This document shows, piece by piece, positions 16,491-25,203 of a stretch of DNA of 32,491 nt. The notes under the pieces are model-generated. The model searched no databases and was not told the origin of the DNA. It saw nothing but the letters and a program-made list of their open reading frames with translations. Both the position numbers and the translations under genes were made by a program. Position 1 is the stretch's first letter; every line of letters begins with the position of its first letter. Where the stretch lies: positions 1 through 32,491 of the forward strand of contig NZ_CANBCA010000018.1 of NCBI RefSeq assembly GCF_947367035.1, given 5' to 3'. Source of the DNA: an uncultured Helicobacter sp. (GTDB lineage Bacteria; Campylobacterota; Campylobacteria; Campylobacterales; Helicobacteraceae).

Positions 16491-17825
16491 TCACTTGGTT
16501 AAAGTTAAAATTACTGCATTTTGATGAACAAAATATTTTTGTGCCACTCTTACAATATCTTCTAATCTTAGATTATCAAAGTCTTGTTCAAAATGTAATA
16601 ATGATTCTAAATTATTACGCGCCAAATAACTTCCAAACAAGTTGGCTACACCACTACTAGATTCTAATTCATACAAGAAATTAGCACGTAAATTGGTTTT
16701 GGCTTTTTCTAACTCCGAGGCTTTTAATTTTCCTTGTTTGATTTTCTCAATCTCTAACAAAAAAGCCTTTTCTAGTTTTTCTAAACTTACACCTGTATTG
16801 GCTAATCCCATAAGAATAAACAATCCATCGTCCATTAAATCCATATTGTAAGCATAAACCTCCGTGGCTAGTCGTTTCTTATCTACGATTTCACTCACAA
16901 GTGGGCTACTTTTACCGCCACTTAGAATCTCACTTAACGCACTCAATGCAATTTGGTCTTGATGATTAAAAGGGGGGATTCTAAAAGCAAGTGTTAGAAT
17001 CTCAACTTCACTTGGTTTATGCACTCTTACTCTACGCTCCCCCTCTTGTTTTGGTTCTTGGGTATGTAGCTTAGAAAGAATCTTACCTTTATTTTTAATT
17101 CCATCAAAGTATTTTTTCACTTCTTTTAATGCAAGTTTTTCATCAATATCTCCTGCAATCACAATGACTGCGTTTTGTGGCTGATAATAAAGACTATGAA
17201 AAGCACGAATATCCTCTATCGTCCAATTCTTAATATCGTCCATAAAGCCAATGGGTGTCCAATGATAAGGGTGATAAATAAAAGCTGTGTTAAAAAGCCT
17301 AAAATACAAATAACCCATTGGATTATTATCCGTTCGCCATAATCGCTCCTCTGCGACTACATTGCGTTCAGGTTGAAATTCCTCATCTTTTAAACTCAAA
17401 TTTTGCATTAATTCACTAAATAGTTCTAAAGATTTACTAAGATTTTGTGTGCTAGATTTAATATAATAATGCGTATAATCAAAACTAGTTGCAGCATTAG
17501 TTGCACCACCAAAACCTTTGACAATCTTATCAAGCTCTCCTGCTTTTAGATTCTTGGTAGATTTAAAGTTTAGATGTTCTAACATATGGGCAATTCCACT
17601 TTTGCCCATCACTTCATTACGACTTCCCACTTTATAAAATATATCTGTTGTAATTACATTGCTTTGATTTTTTAGCGGAATAATTACAACCTCCAAACCA
17701 TTTTGAAGTGTTGTTTGATAATGTTTTGGAAGTACAGATTTCATAGGGCTATTCCCTGCCATTAATACTCCTAATAAAAATGAATTGATACAAAAAATCT
17801 TAAAAATTATAGAGGTCCATCTCAT
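16491..17825 (-). CDS. M16-family zinc metalloprotease (PqqL/YmxG-like)
   Basis: A 444-residue protein with an N-terminal signal-like segment (residues 5-23, IIFKIFCINSFLLGVLMAG), suggesting a periplasmic or membrane-attached position. The inverted zinc motif HxxEH is HMLEH (His80, Glu83, His84), with the downstream acidic ligand region ERNVVAEERLWR near residue 155, so the protease is probably active. It consists of an N-terminal active M16 domain and a C-terminal inactive-type M16 domain, as in the bacterial YmxG/processing-peptidase-like family. Substrate unknown; peptide turnover in the periplasm is a reasonable inference. The start overlaps the pyrD stop by four bases, and dapA follows nine bases after its stop. 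A C6 tract (coding strand) lies at 16972-16977. Confidence 0.9.
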   Translation of the reverse strand: MRWTSIIFKIFCINSFLLGVLMAGNSPMKSVLPKHYQTTLQNGLEVVIIPLKNQSNVITTDIFYKVGSRNEVMGKSGIAHMLEHLNFKSTKNLKAGELDKIVKGFGGATNAATSFDYTHYYIKSSTQNLSKSLELFSELMQNLSLKDEEFQPERNVVAEERLWRTDNNPMGYLYFRLFNTAFIYHPYHWTPIGFMDDIKNWTIEDIRAFHSLYYQPQNAVIVIAGDIDEKLALKEVKKYFDGIKNKGKILSKLHTQEPKQEGERRVRVHKPSEVEILTLAFRIPPFNHQDQIALSALSEILSGGKSSPLVSEIVDKKRLATEVYAYNMDLMDDGLFILMGLANTGVSLEKLEKAFLLEIEKIKQGKLKASELEKAKTNLRANFLYELESSSGVANLFGSYLARNNLESLLHFEQDFDNLRLEDIVRVAQKYFVHQNAVILTLTK

Positions 17826-18886
17826 AAATCCACGCCTACTGCTTCACTAATATGATTAAAGCCATCACGTTCCAACAAATCTTTTAAGTCTAGATTAATC
17901 TTTCTAATTAAGCTTGGTCCTTCAAAGATTAATGCACTAAAGACTTGCACGAGGTTTGCACCCAAACGAATCCTGATATAGGCTTCTTGTGCATCCGTGA
18001 TTCCACCTACACTAATTAATGTGGTCTTTTGATTTTTATCTTTAAGTGAAAGTGAGATTTGTTTTAGCATTTCGCGGCTTTTTGACGCTAAGACTTTTCC
18101 ACTGATTCCCCCCTTATCTTGTGGTTGCGAAACAAGACTATAATCTGAAGTTGTATTGGTAGCAATAATGCCTTTTGCACCGCTATTAATTGCTACTTCA
18201 ATCAAGCTTAATGCAAAATCTATTTCCAAATCTGGTGCAATCTTTAAATAAATAGGCTTCGTATAAATTTTGCACAACTCAAGTAAAAGATCTTTAATAA
18301 AATTAACATTTTGTAAATCACGCAAATTAGGTGTATTAGGTGAAGAAAGATTGACACTTAAATAATCACTTGTTTGCTTAAAATCACGCGCCAAACTTAA
18401 ATAATCTTTCATTGCTTTTTCTTGGGGTGTGATTTTATTTTTACCAATATTCACACCCAATGGAATCACAAAAGGAAAAAGCTTCCTTAATCGTGCATTC
18501 ACTGCATTAGCACCTTCATTATTAAACCCCATAGCATTTTGGATAGATTCTTCTTGAATATGTCTCCAAAGGCGTGGTTTGTCATTACCATTTTGTGCAA
18601 GAGGAGTTACTGCACCTAATTCTAAATGTGAAAATCCAAAAGCACAGAGTGATTCTATCATCGTGGCATTTTTATCAAAACCAGCCGCCAATCCAACTGG
18701 GTTATAAAAATCCATTCCATCAATCTTTTGAGCTAAAATAGAATCGTAAATACAATTTTTATAAGATAAAAAAGGCAAAAGCATAGGAATGTTTGGAGAG
18801 ACTCTAGCCACAGACTCTACAATAGAATGTGCAGTTTCTGGATTTGTTTTAAAAATAAAAGGACGTAGAGTTTGATAGTTTAGCAT
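17822..18886 (-). CDS. pyrD: Dihydroorotate dehydrogenase (quinone), class 2
   Basis: PyrD oxidises dihydroorotate to orotate in pyrimidine synthesis and passes electrons to the quinone pool. The N-terminal helical extension (MLNYQTLRPFIFKTNPETAH) is the membrane-binding part found only in class 2 enzymes. Other motifs: NPVGLAAGFDKN, GAVTP, NAMGFNN, NLSSPNTPNLRDLQ with the catalytic serine near residue 181, and SVGGI for FMN phosphate binding. The open frame reaches an ATG at 18898, but AGGTG (18895-18891) lies at the right distance from the ATG at 18886, which also gives the normal N-terminus; 354 residues. It is the first gene of the seven-gene minus-strand run. Confidence 0.96.
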   Translation of the reverse strand: MLNYQTLRPFIFKTNPETAHSIVESVARVSPNIPMLLPFLSYKNCIYDSILAQKIDGMDFYNPVGLAAGFDKNATMIESLCAFGFSHLELGAVTPLAQNGNDKPRLWRHIQEESIQNAMGFNNEGANAVNARLRKLFPFVIPLGVNIGKNKITPQEKAMKDYLSLARDFKQTSDYLSVNLSSPNTPNLRDLQNVNFIKDLLLELCKIYTKPIYLKIAPDLEIDFALSLIEVAINSGAKGIIATNTTSDYSLVSQPQDKGGISGKVLASKSREMLKQISLSLKDKNQKTTLISVGGITDAQEAYIRIRLGANLVQVFSALIFEGPSLIRKINLDLKDLLERDGFNHISEAVGVDL

Positions 18887-18942
18887 TATCCACCTCATTT
18901 AAAAAATTCTGAAATTTTAATATTTTTTTGATAAAGTTGTAA

Positions 18943-18960
18943 TAAAGTTTAAAAACTTTA
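18943..18960 (-). terminator. Possible weak terminator after the HemN-like gene
   Basis: A perfect TAAAGTTT/AAACTTTA inverted repeat with a two-base centre lies 14 bases after the stop of the HemN-like gene, followed on the minus strand by TTACAACTTT. It is entirely A/T-rich apart from one pair, so its strength is doubtful. Confidence 0.28.
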
Positions 18961-18973
18961 ACCACATATCTTT

Positions 18974-20257
18974 TTACATATCTTCCTCATTTAGCATAGC
19001 ACGGGATTCTTCACGCACGCGGTCCATACCGATATAAAACTCTTTCATCATAGACATAAAAAGATATTTTCCTTTTTCTGTGGGATAATAAGCATTTCCT
19101 TTTTTAAAAATATTACCACTTAATCGTAAGAAAGCAATTTCTTTCATTAAATCTCTCTCTAAATTGGAGTTATAGAGTGTTTGGAATCGTTCTATACTTG
19201 CTTTACCTCCAAAAAGTTCTACCATTAAGCGATATTGTAATTGTGCTTTTTTGGAATATTTGCGTTCTCTTATTACACCCATTTTTTCATTTTGGATTCT
19301 ATGGGCATAAGTTTTAAGTGAAAAAGTATTGATATATAATGTGCCATTTAAAAAACTAAAAGATCCAGAACCAATGCCAACATATTCATCATTATCCACT
19401 ACATACTCATCAAAAATTTCACTTCCTTTATGTGAAAATGCCCAACTAGATAAAGGAATAAAATCCGAAGAAAGAGTTTTTAAAATCTGCTGATAAAATT
19501 GTGCTTCTTTTTTTAAATCTATTTCTCCAATGGAACGTTTTAAAATACTCTTAACTGAAGGAGAAGACATTAAAGGATAAGTCGTCAGTTGATTAGGTTT
19601 TAATGCTTGAATAATTTCCAAATCACGAGCAAGCATTTCTTGAGTTTGATTAGGAAAATTAAAAATTAAATCTACATTTAAAATGGGTAAAATCCCTATA
19701 ACTTGCTCTAGTTTTTGGCGCGTTACCTCACCACTACCAAATTTCTCATAACGTCCAGTTTTGCGTAAGATTCCATCATCAAAGCTTTGTACTCCCACTG
19801 AAAGCCTATCAATCCTACCTTTAAAACTCTCTAAAATCTCTTTTTGTAGATGATTTGGGTCAGATTCACAAGAAACTTCTTTGATATTAAAAAGAGATTT
19901 TGCTAAATCAAGCGTTTTACACAATTCATCAGGTAGAATAGAGGTCGTCCCGCCTCCTACATAAACTGCATTAAAATCATATCCTAAATCCTTTACCATT
20001 TGCATTTCTTTACGCAGATTCGTAAAATAAGCTCGTGCTTTATCCTCTTGAAACAAAAACCGATTAAAAGAACAATAAGTGCAAAGCGTAGCACAAAATG
20101 GCACGTGAATATAAAGCAGATAATTTTTGTTTTTGACTTTCTGTAAATTTGGCGCAGGAAGTTTGGTTAGCTCACTCCTTTGTAAGCTCAAATACCGGTT
20201 TGTTGCATAACGCATAACACCATTAACAAATTGAGTTGAAAAGTTTTGTCTTGTCAT
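18974..20257 (-). CDS. HemN/HemW-like radical SAM protein
   Basis: A 427-residue protein of the coproporphyrinogen III oxidase-like radical SAM family. The [4Fe-4S]/SAM motif is C-x3-C-x2-C at Cys55, Cys59, Cys62 (HVPFCATLCTYCSFN), followed by YVGGGTTSILPDEL and ESDPNHL, which contact SAM. True HemN has a fourth cysteine one residue after the motif (CxxxCxxCxC); here that position is Phe64, as in HemW-like proteins. The C-terminal HemN domain is present. It may therefore be a haem chaperone or another porphyrin-acting enzyme rather than the dehydrogenase itself. A TATAAT at 20308-20303 and AAGGG five bases before the ATG support an independent transcript. Confidence 0.85.
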   Translation of the reverse strand: MTRQNFSTQFVNGVMRYATNRYLSLQRSELTKLPAPNLQKVKNKNYLLYIHVPFCATLCTYCSFNRFLFQEDKARAYFTNLRKEMQMVKDLGYDFNAVYVGGGTTSILPDELCKTLDLAKSLFNIKEVSCESDPNHLQKEILESFKGRIDRLSVGVQSFDDGILRKTGRYEKFGSGEVTRQKLEQVIGILPILNVDLIFNFPNQTQEMLARDLEIIQALKPNQLTTYPLMSSPSVKSILKRSIGEIDLKKEAQFYQQILKTLSSDFIPLSSWAFSHKGSEIFDEYVVDNDEYVGIGSGSFSFLNGTLYINTFSLKTYAHRIQNEKMGVIRERKYSKKAQLQYRLMVELFGGKASIERFQTLYNSNLERDLMKEIAFLRLSGNIFKKGNAYYPTEKGKYLFMSMMKEFYIGMDRVREESRAMLNEEDM

Positions 20258-20302
20258 TAATCCCTTTTACTCTTATTTTAAAATTCAAAAATAAAATCGG
20301 CG

Positions 20303-20308
20303 ATTATA
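20303..20308 (-). promoter_or_regulatory. -10 element for the HemN-like gene
   Basis: TATAAT on the minus strand, giving a predicted leader of about 40 bases before ATG 20257. No -35 match. Confidence 0.55.
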
Positions 20309-20360
20309 GAAAATATTTTGTAAATAAAAGATAAATTTTGAAAATTTTTAAAGAAGTTAT

Positions 20361-20382
20361 TAAAGCACTAAAAAGTGCTTTA
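20361..20382 (-). terminator. Intrinsic terminator of the YjfB-like gene
   Basis: TAAAGCACT pairs perfectly over nine bases with AGTGCTTTA around a four-base loop, starting two bases after the stop codon at 20385. The T run after the stem is poor (AATAACTT), so efficiency is uncertain, but it separates this gene from the HemN-like gene downstream. Confidence 0.6.
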
Positions 20383-20384
20383 AA

Positions 20385-20597
20385 CTATGCCATAATATCT
20401 AACGCATTTACACTAGTATTTGGCGCTTGTGGAGCTGGTGCAGATACTGCTGAAGATTGTGTTTGCAGATTGCTTTGCGCTCCTTGCATACCATTAATAA
20501 TTGAACCCATTAAGGCTTCTTCGCTTTCCATCGCTTTTTTTAAAACATTCAAATTTCCACTTGTTGCTACTGCACTACTATCAATTCCTGATAACAT
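20385..20597 (-). CDS. YjfB-family small motility-associated protein
   Basis: A 70-residue protein, MLSGIDSSAVATSGNLNVLKK at its start, then a short helix (KKAMESEEALMGSIINGMQ) and a Gln/Ser/Pro/Ala-rich tail ending NTSVNALDIMA. The layout of an N-terminal SSxV segment, a LKKAM helix and a final short motif fits the YjfB putative motility family of flagellated bacteria; its function is not known. The gene has an excellent ribosome binding site (AAAGGAG, seven-base spacing), its own terminator, and a sigma-28-like promoter element at 20658-20651, which supports a link with late flagellar genes. An overlapping plus-strand frame (20338-20625) lacks a ribosome binding site and is a shadow. Confidence 0.75.
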   Translation of the reverse strand: MLSGIDSSAVATSGNLNVLKKAMESEEALMGSIINGMQGAQSNLQTQSSAVSAPAPQAPNTSVNALDIMA

Positions 20598-20650
20598 TTA
20601 CAGACTCCTTTCTGTTTATTTATAGTCTTATAAAAAGAACTACATATTAT

Positions 20651-20658
20651 ATATCGGC
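20651..20658 (-). promoter_or_regulatory. Sigma-28 (FliA)-like -10 element
   Basis: GCCGATAT on the minus strand matches the flagellar sigma-28 -10 consensus (GCCGATAA; CCGATAT in Campylobacter and Helicobacter flagellin promoters). TAAA elements lie upstream at 20674-20671 and 20666-20663, closer than the ideal 15-base spacing, so the -35 is not settled. The leader to the ATG at 20597 would be about 45 bases. Confidence 0.62.
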
Positions 20659-20720
20659 AATCTTTATGGTTTTATGAAGTATAAAAACTTTATTTATCGT
20701 TTTTATTAATTTAATTTTGC

Positions 20721-20726
20721 TAAAAT
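20721..20726 (+). promoter_or_regulatory. Candidate -10 element for the AsmA-like operon
   Basis: TAAAAT about 36 bases before the ATG at 20763; no -35 match. It is the best candidate in the divergent spacer shared with the YjfB-like gene. Confidence 0.35.
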
Positions 20727-20762
20727 CACGATTAATTTTATTTAGAAAGACGAGGTAAATTT

Positions 20763-23306
20763 ATGAAAAAAATTTTGAAATACTTAGGAATCTTTGTTGT
20801 TGCATTACTACTTATTACAAGTGGAACTCTAGCTTGGTTATTCTCAAGCAGTGGAAATGAATTTTTAAAAAACAAAATCATACAGATTGCAAACGAGAAA
20901 GCTCCTATTGGTTTAGAATTTACGCACTTTAAACTAGGATTTAATTCGTATGCTTTTAGTCTGACAGATAAGCAAAAATCTCAAATTGCACTCAATGGAG
21001 ATTATTCACTTTTTACACTCAATACTAACGCAAAAATTTATGCAATCATTAAAGATTTAAGCCCTTATGAGCAACTCATCGGAATGAAATTAAATGGTGG
21101 AATCAACCTTAATGGAGATATAGTAAAAAAATCTAATGATTTGGAAGTAAAAGCAGATATTAACGCATTTAATAGCACAATCCATACCGACATCACATTA
21201 GAAAACTATAATCCAAGACGTTTGTTTATTACAACTGAAGATGGGATTAAGCTAGAATCTCTACTTGCTTTTTTAAACCAGCCCAAATACGCAAGTGGTA
21301 AGATTTTGTTAAATGCTGATATGGATATTTCTGACTTAAATGCGCCAAGTGGTGGATTCCAAATTGCTTCTAATGCAATTTCTCCAAATATTACACTTCT
21401 CAACAAGTCTTATGGGATTCTCTTGCCCAATGATCCCATTAAACTTGCAATGAATGGAAAGGCGCAAAAAGACCATATTATCACAACTTTACTTGCTTCC
21501 TCTAGTTATCTAAAATTAAGTTCTGATAACTTAAAAGCTAGTTTAAAAGATTATGCAACCAATGGAGATATTTTGATAAATCTTGAAAAAATTAGCCTCA
21601 ATGGAATCGCACTTAAATCCCCAATAGTAGCAAACATTAATCTCAAATCAAGCAATATTACAGACCAAGAGGCAGCTCTTGCTCTCCATCTCATTAAAAA
21701 TCCTATTTTAGCCCATATCAACCTACCAAACTACACACCCACAGACTTGACAATTCGTGCGCAGGATTTAAGCTTAAAAGAGATTTTAAATCTTGTTGCA
21801 AACTATACCAATACTGCTCCTTATGATGTGAATGGTGTAGTCAGCTTAAATGCCAAAGTAGATAAAATTAATTTAAATACCCTCAACTATCAACTAGACG
21901 CTAACCTTAAAAGCCAAATTGCAAGCTTAAATTTAGAAGGGTTACAAATTGCTAACAACAATACTCTAAATGCCCAAATCAATGGAGACTCTAAAAAACT
22001 TAAAGCACAAGCACAAAGTGATTTATTTGACTCTAAACTCGTTGCGAATGCGGTTTTAAATGATTATTCTCCTGCAAATGTAGAAGTAGAAGTTAATCAT
22101 CTTAACTTGCAAAAATTTGCTAAGCTATTAAAATATGATGTGCAGGGGCAACTAGACGCAAAAGCAAATCTCAAAAATTTTAAAAATTCTAGTTTTGATG
22201 GGGACTTTAGTATAGATTCCAAGCAAATCACTCTTACAAAAGCTACTCTTAATGCGTTAAGTGGAATGAAATTTAAACAAGATATTTCCTTAGCACTCAA
22301 TGGAAATGGGAGTTTAAAAAATGGGAATGGTGAAGCTCAAATCAAAGCTAATGGTAAAGATTTGAATGTTGAAATCTATAATGCCAAAATCAATTTACCT
22401 CAAGATGCTTATAGCGCAAACTTTACTTTCAACACTCCAGATATTGCCAATATCAATCCATTAGATATGACATTAAAGGGTGCATTGTCTCTTAAAGGAA
22501 GTGCAGGATTTGCCAATGGAATCCCAAGCTTTAATTTGCAAAATAAAGATTTTGGTGATTTAAATGTTCAGCTTAAGGAAGAAAGATTTACTTTGCAAGG
22601 TGCAAATTTAGATGTGAAAAAAATTGCTAATTTTACAGGTAATGGCAAGCTAGTTAAAGGAGGCATTATCAATACTAATGCAGATTTAACTATTAAAGGC
22701 AAAGACTCTAAGACAATTTTAGCAAATCTCAATGGTGTTGCAGAACTCAATAGTAAAAATTTAGAAATTTATAGCGTAGATATTGATGCGCTTGTAAGCA
22801 ACTTTGAAAAAACCAATAGCATAAACCTATTAGATGTAGGTGCATTTGTGCTTGCAGGTCCTTTAGGGGTTGCCGTGACAAAAGGGACAAATGTCAGTAT
22901 GCTAGGACTAAATGCAGTTATAGAATCTAAAAGCGTTATCAAAGAATTGGAAGCAAAATTTAATGTAAAAAATGGAATCGCCACTGCACAGGATGTAGCT
23001 TTTGCCACAGGAAAAACTAGAATTGCCGCAATCGGTGCTATTAATCTAAACAACAATGCTTTCCAAAATTTTACGATTGGATTATTAGATAATAAGGATT
23101 GTGCAAAATATTCTCAAAAAATTAAAGGAACATTAGATAGTCCCAAAATTGAAGTAACACAAACAACGATTTCAACTGCGGTTAATCTTGCGACTTCTCT
23201 CTTTGGTCAATTAAAAAAAGGTGCGCAAAATGTTGCTAAACCTGTAATTGGTGATACAGGCAAATGTGAGCCATTTTATACAGGAAGTGTCCGACATCCA
23301 AAATAA
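20763..23306 (+). CDS. AsmA-like inner-membrane-anchored periplasmic protein
   Basis: An 847-residue protein with a single N-terminal membrane anchor (about residues 5-28) and a long periplasmic region of repeated beta-strand units rich in Asn, Leu, Lys and Ile (for example NLKNFKNSSFDGDFSID and SLKGSAGFANG), ending in LSKxIxG-type strands (INLNNNAFQNFTIGLLDN...KIKGTLDSPKIEV) seen in AsmA C-terminal domains. Such proteins (AsmA, TamB, YhdP, YdbH) form grooves thought to move phospholipid between inner and outer membranes. The specific subgroup cannot be decided by eye. GAGG precedes the ATG. It is the first of five genes packed on the plus strand, one base ahead of the next start. Confidence 0.78.
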   Translation: MKKILKYLGIFVVALLLITSGTLAWLFSSSGNEFLKNKIIQIANEKAPIGLEFTHFKLGFNSYAFSLTDKQKSQIALNGDYSLFTLNTNAKIYAIIKDLSPYEQLIGMKLNGGINLNGDIVKKSNDLEVKADINAFNSTIHTDITLENYNPRRLFITTEDGIKLESLLAFLNQPKYASGKILLNADMDISDLNAPSGGFQIASNAISPNITLLNKSYGILLPNDPIKLAMNGKAQKDHIITTLLASSSYLKLSSDNLKASLKDYATNGDILINLEKISLNGIALKSPIVANINLKSSNITDQEAALALHLIKNPILAHINLPNYTPTDLTIRAQDLSLKEILNLVANYTNTAPYDVNGVVSLNAKVDKINLNTLNYQLDANLKSQIASLNLEGLQIANNNTLNAQINGDSKKLKAQAQSDLFDSKLVANAVLNDYSPANVEVEVNHLNLQKFAKLLKYDVQGQLDAKANLKNFKNSSFDGDFSIDSKQITLTKATLNALSGMKFKQDISLALNGNGSLKNGNGEAQIKANGKDLNVEIYNAKINLPQDAYSANFTFNTPDIANINPLDMTLKGALSLKGSAGFANGIPSFNLQNKDFGDLNVQLKEERFTLQGANLDVKKIANFTGNGKLVKGGIINTNADLTIKGKDSKTILANLNGVAELNSKNLEIYSVDIDALVSNFEKTNSINLLDVGAFVLAGPLGVAVTKGTNVSMLGLNAVIESKSVIKELEAKFNVKNGIATAQDVAFATGKTRIAAIGAINLNNNAFQNFTIGLLDNKDCAKYSQKIKGTLDSPKIEVTQTTISTAVNLATSLFGQLKKGAQNVAKPVIGDTGKCEPFYTGSVRHPK

Positions 23307-23307
23307 T

Positions 23308-23994
23308 ATGAGAGATTCCACACTTTATCGCTTAATCTTAACACAGCCTCATAGTATAGAGACAAAACTTTTAGTCTGTGGAATCGCACTATTAGCCTTT
23401 TATGGCATTACGATTCTTATTTGTTTGTTGCTTCAAAATGGTGTGGGTGATAAACTCTTAAGTGTAAGTTTAAGCTCACTAATTTTTGGGCGAGCAGCAG
23501 GAATCTCTCTAGCTTTGGCATTGGGATTTAATATGATTTGGGCTACAATTTTAAATATTTATATTGAAAATACCCTTGTGATTATCCTTTATCCCCTTTT
23601 TGTATGGAGCATAGAAGGAATTAGCACTTTTAAAAAGACAGAAAAATTTTTCCGTTCAATTTATGAAGTTGCACAAAAATATGAAAAACCAATTCAAAAA
23701 TATGGAATTTTGGGTCTCTTTGTATTTGTTTGGTTGCCCTTTTGGATGACAGGACCTATCGTGGGTGCAGCTATTGGATATTTTATGCGTTTAAATGTTT
23801 TTCTTAATCTTGGGGTGGTGTTAAGTGGGACAAACTTTGCGATTCTATGTTGGGCATATCTATTGGAACATTTAGATTCTAAGTTAAAATACTTTGGTCA
23901 AAACACAATGTGGGTGTTACTTGGCGTGTTTATTAGTTTAGCGATTTTTGGAACATTGTTTGCCAAATTGAGGAAAAAGAAAGGAGAAGAATGA
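23308..23994 (+). CDS. Small multi-drug export family membrane protein
   Basis: A 228-residue membrane protein with about six hydrophobic segments. The central block EKPIQKYGILGLFVFVWLPF, followed by MTGPIVGAAIGY, is characteristic of the 'putative small multi-drug export' family (COG2426-like); transport function is assigned by family only. The open frame reaches back to 23248 inside the AsmA-like gene, but the start at 23308, one base after that gene's stop, leaves a normal N-terminus (MRDSTLYRLILTQPHS). No Shine-Dalgarno is evident, so translation is probably coupled. Its stop overlaps the xth start by four bases. Confidence 0.82.
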   Translation: MRDSTLYRLILTQPHSIETKLLVCGIALLAFYGITILICLLLQNGVGDKLLSVSLSSLIFGRAAGISLALALGFNMIWATILNIYIENTLVIILYPLFVWSIEGISTFKKTEKFFRSIYEVAQKYEKPIQKYGILGLFVFVWLPFWMTGPIVGAAIGYFMRLNVFLNLGVVLSGTNFAILCWAYLLEHLDSKLKYFGQNTMWVLLGVFISLAIFGTLFAKLRKKKGEE

Positions 23995-24749
23995 AAATAA
24001 TTTCTTGGAATGTGAATGGCTTACGTGCTTGTATGAATAAAGGCTTTATGGATTTTTTTAACGCAATGAATGCAGATGTATTTTGCATTCAAGAATCCAA
24101 AATGCAACGCGACCAAGCAGATTTTGATTTCCCAAACTATCAAGAATATTGGAATAGTGCGGAAAAAAAGGGGTACTCTGGCGTAATCATTCTTAGTAAA
24201 TCTGAACCTGTTAGCGTTCATTACGATATGGGCATTGCTCATCACGATAAAGAAGGACGCATTATTACAGCAGAATATGAGGATTTCTATCTCGTGAATG
24301 TCTATACTCCCAATTCCAAGCGAGAATTAGAAAGGCTAGAATATCGTATGGAGTGGGAAGATGATTTTAGACAATTTTTAAAGAATTTAGAAAATAAAAA
24401 ACCTGTTATCGTGTGCGGAGATTTGAATGTTGCCCATCAAGAAATTGATCTAAAAAATCCTAAAAGCAATCGTAGAAATGCTGGATTTACTGATGAAGAG
24501 CGTAAAAAAATTAGCGAATTACTAAATGCTGGATTCACAGATACTTTTCGTTATTTTTATCCCAACTTAGAAAATGCCTATACCTGGTGGAGTTATATGG
24601 GAAAAGCAAGAGTAAATAATACAGGGTGGCGGATTGATTATTTCTTATGCTCTTGCGTCTTAAATTCTAAGCTAATTGACGCAAAAATTTATCCTGAAAT
24701 CTTAGGAAGTGACCATTGTCCTGTGGGGTTAGAAATTGAAGCACATTGA
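23991..24749 (+). CDS. xth: Exodeoxyribonuclease III (AP endonuclease)
   Basis: A 252-residue enzyme of base-excision repair that cuts at abasic sites and trims 3' blocked ends. All exonuclease III motifs are present: SWNVNGLRA, QESKMQ (metal-binding Glu), NVYTPNS, CGDLNVAHQEIDL (catalytic Asp/Asn), TWWSYMGKARVNNTGWRIDY and GSDHCPVGLE with the catalytic His. Length is typical. The ATG overlaps the preceding stop (ATGA) and an AAGGAG lies seven bases before it inside the upstream gene, so it should be well translated. ybeY starts within its last five codons. Confidence 0.96.
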   Translation: MKIISWNVNGLRACMNKGFMDFFNAMNADVFCIQESKMQRDQADFDFPNYQEYWNSAEKKGYSGVIILSKSEPVSVHYDMGIAHHDKEGRIITAEYEDFYLVNVYTPNSKRELERLEYRMEWEDDFRQFLKNLENKKPVIVCGDLNVAHQEIDLKNPKSNRRNAGFTDEERKKISELLNAGFTDTFRYFYPNLENAYTWWSYMGKARVNNTGWRIDYFLCSCVLNSKLIDAKIYPEILGSDHCPVGLEIEAH

Positions 24750-25188
24750 CATAGACAACCAGAGCAATTTTACATTAAAAGAAGAATTTTTAGTTTTTTT
24801 AGATTCTATTTTGCAAACTACTCTACAAGATTTGAAATTACCACCAAAATCTTGCGAATTATTATTGGTAGATAATGCAAAAATTGCTGCTTTTAATTCA
24901 GAATTTCGTGGTATAAATTCCCCTACCGATGTGCTTTCATTTCCTTTAGAATCAGAGTTTAGCCTAATTTTAGGGAGTGTAATTATCTCTGTGGAGTATG
25001 CACAAAAGGTAAGTCAAGAATTAAAACATACTTTAGAAGATGAAATTGCTTTGCTTTTTATCCACGGCATTTTGCATTTGGTAGGCTTTAATCACGAAAT
25101 AGATAATGGGGAGCAAAGGGTAAAAGAGGGAGAATTGGTTACTAAATTCCATTTACCTCAAAGCTTAATTGTCCGCACACAATCATAA
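24736..25188 (+). CDS. ybeY: Endoribonuclease YbeY
   Basis: YbeY is a zinc-dependent RNase needed for 16S rRNA 3'-end maturation and ribosome quality control. The 150-residue protein has the H-x3-H-x5-H zinc motif (His110, His114, His120 in HGILHLVGFNH) and the conserved block SPTDVLSFP. Most homologues have Asp before the last His; here it is Asn119. The start is TTG at 24736, 14 bases inside xth, with GGGG upstream; no ATG is available before the conserved N-terminal region (IDIDNQS). Such overlap suggests coupled translation with xth. Confidence 0.92.
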   Translation: MKHIDIDNQSNFTLKEEFLVFLDSILQTTLQDLKLPPKSCELLLVDNAKIAAFNSEFRGINSPTDVLSFPLESEFSLILGSVIISVEYAQKVSQELKHTLEDEIALLFIHGILHLVGFNHEIDNGEQRVKEGELVTKFHLPQSLIVRTQS

Positions 25189-25203
25189 ATTGAAAGATTT
25201 TAT

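Noticed and set aside
20338..20625. 95-codon plus-strand frame over the YjfB-like gene
   Set aside because: The minus-strand frame has an AAAGGAG ribosome binding site, a promoter and a terminator; the plus frame has none and starts at a non-ATG codon.
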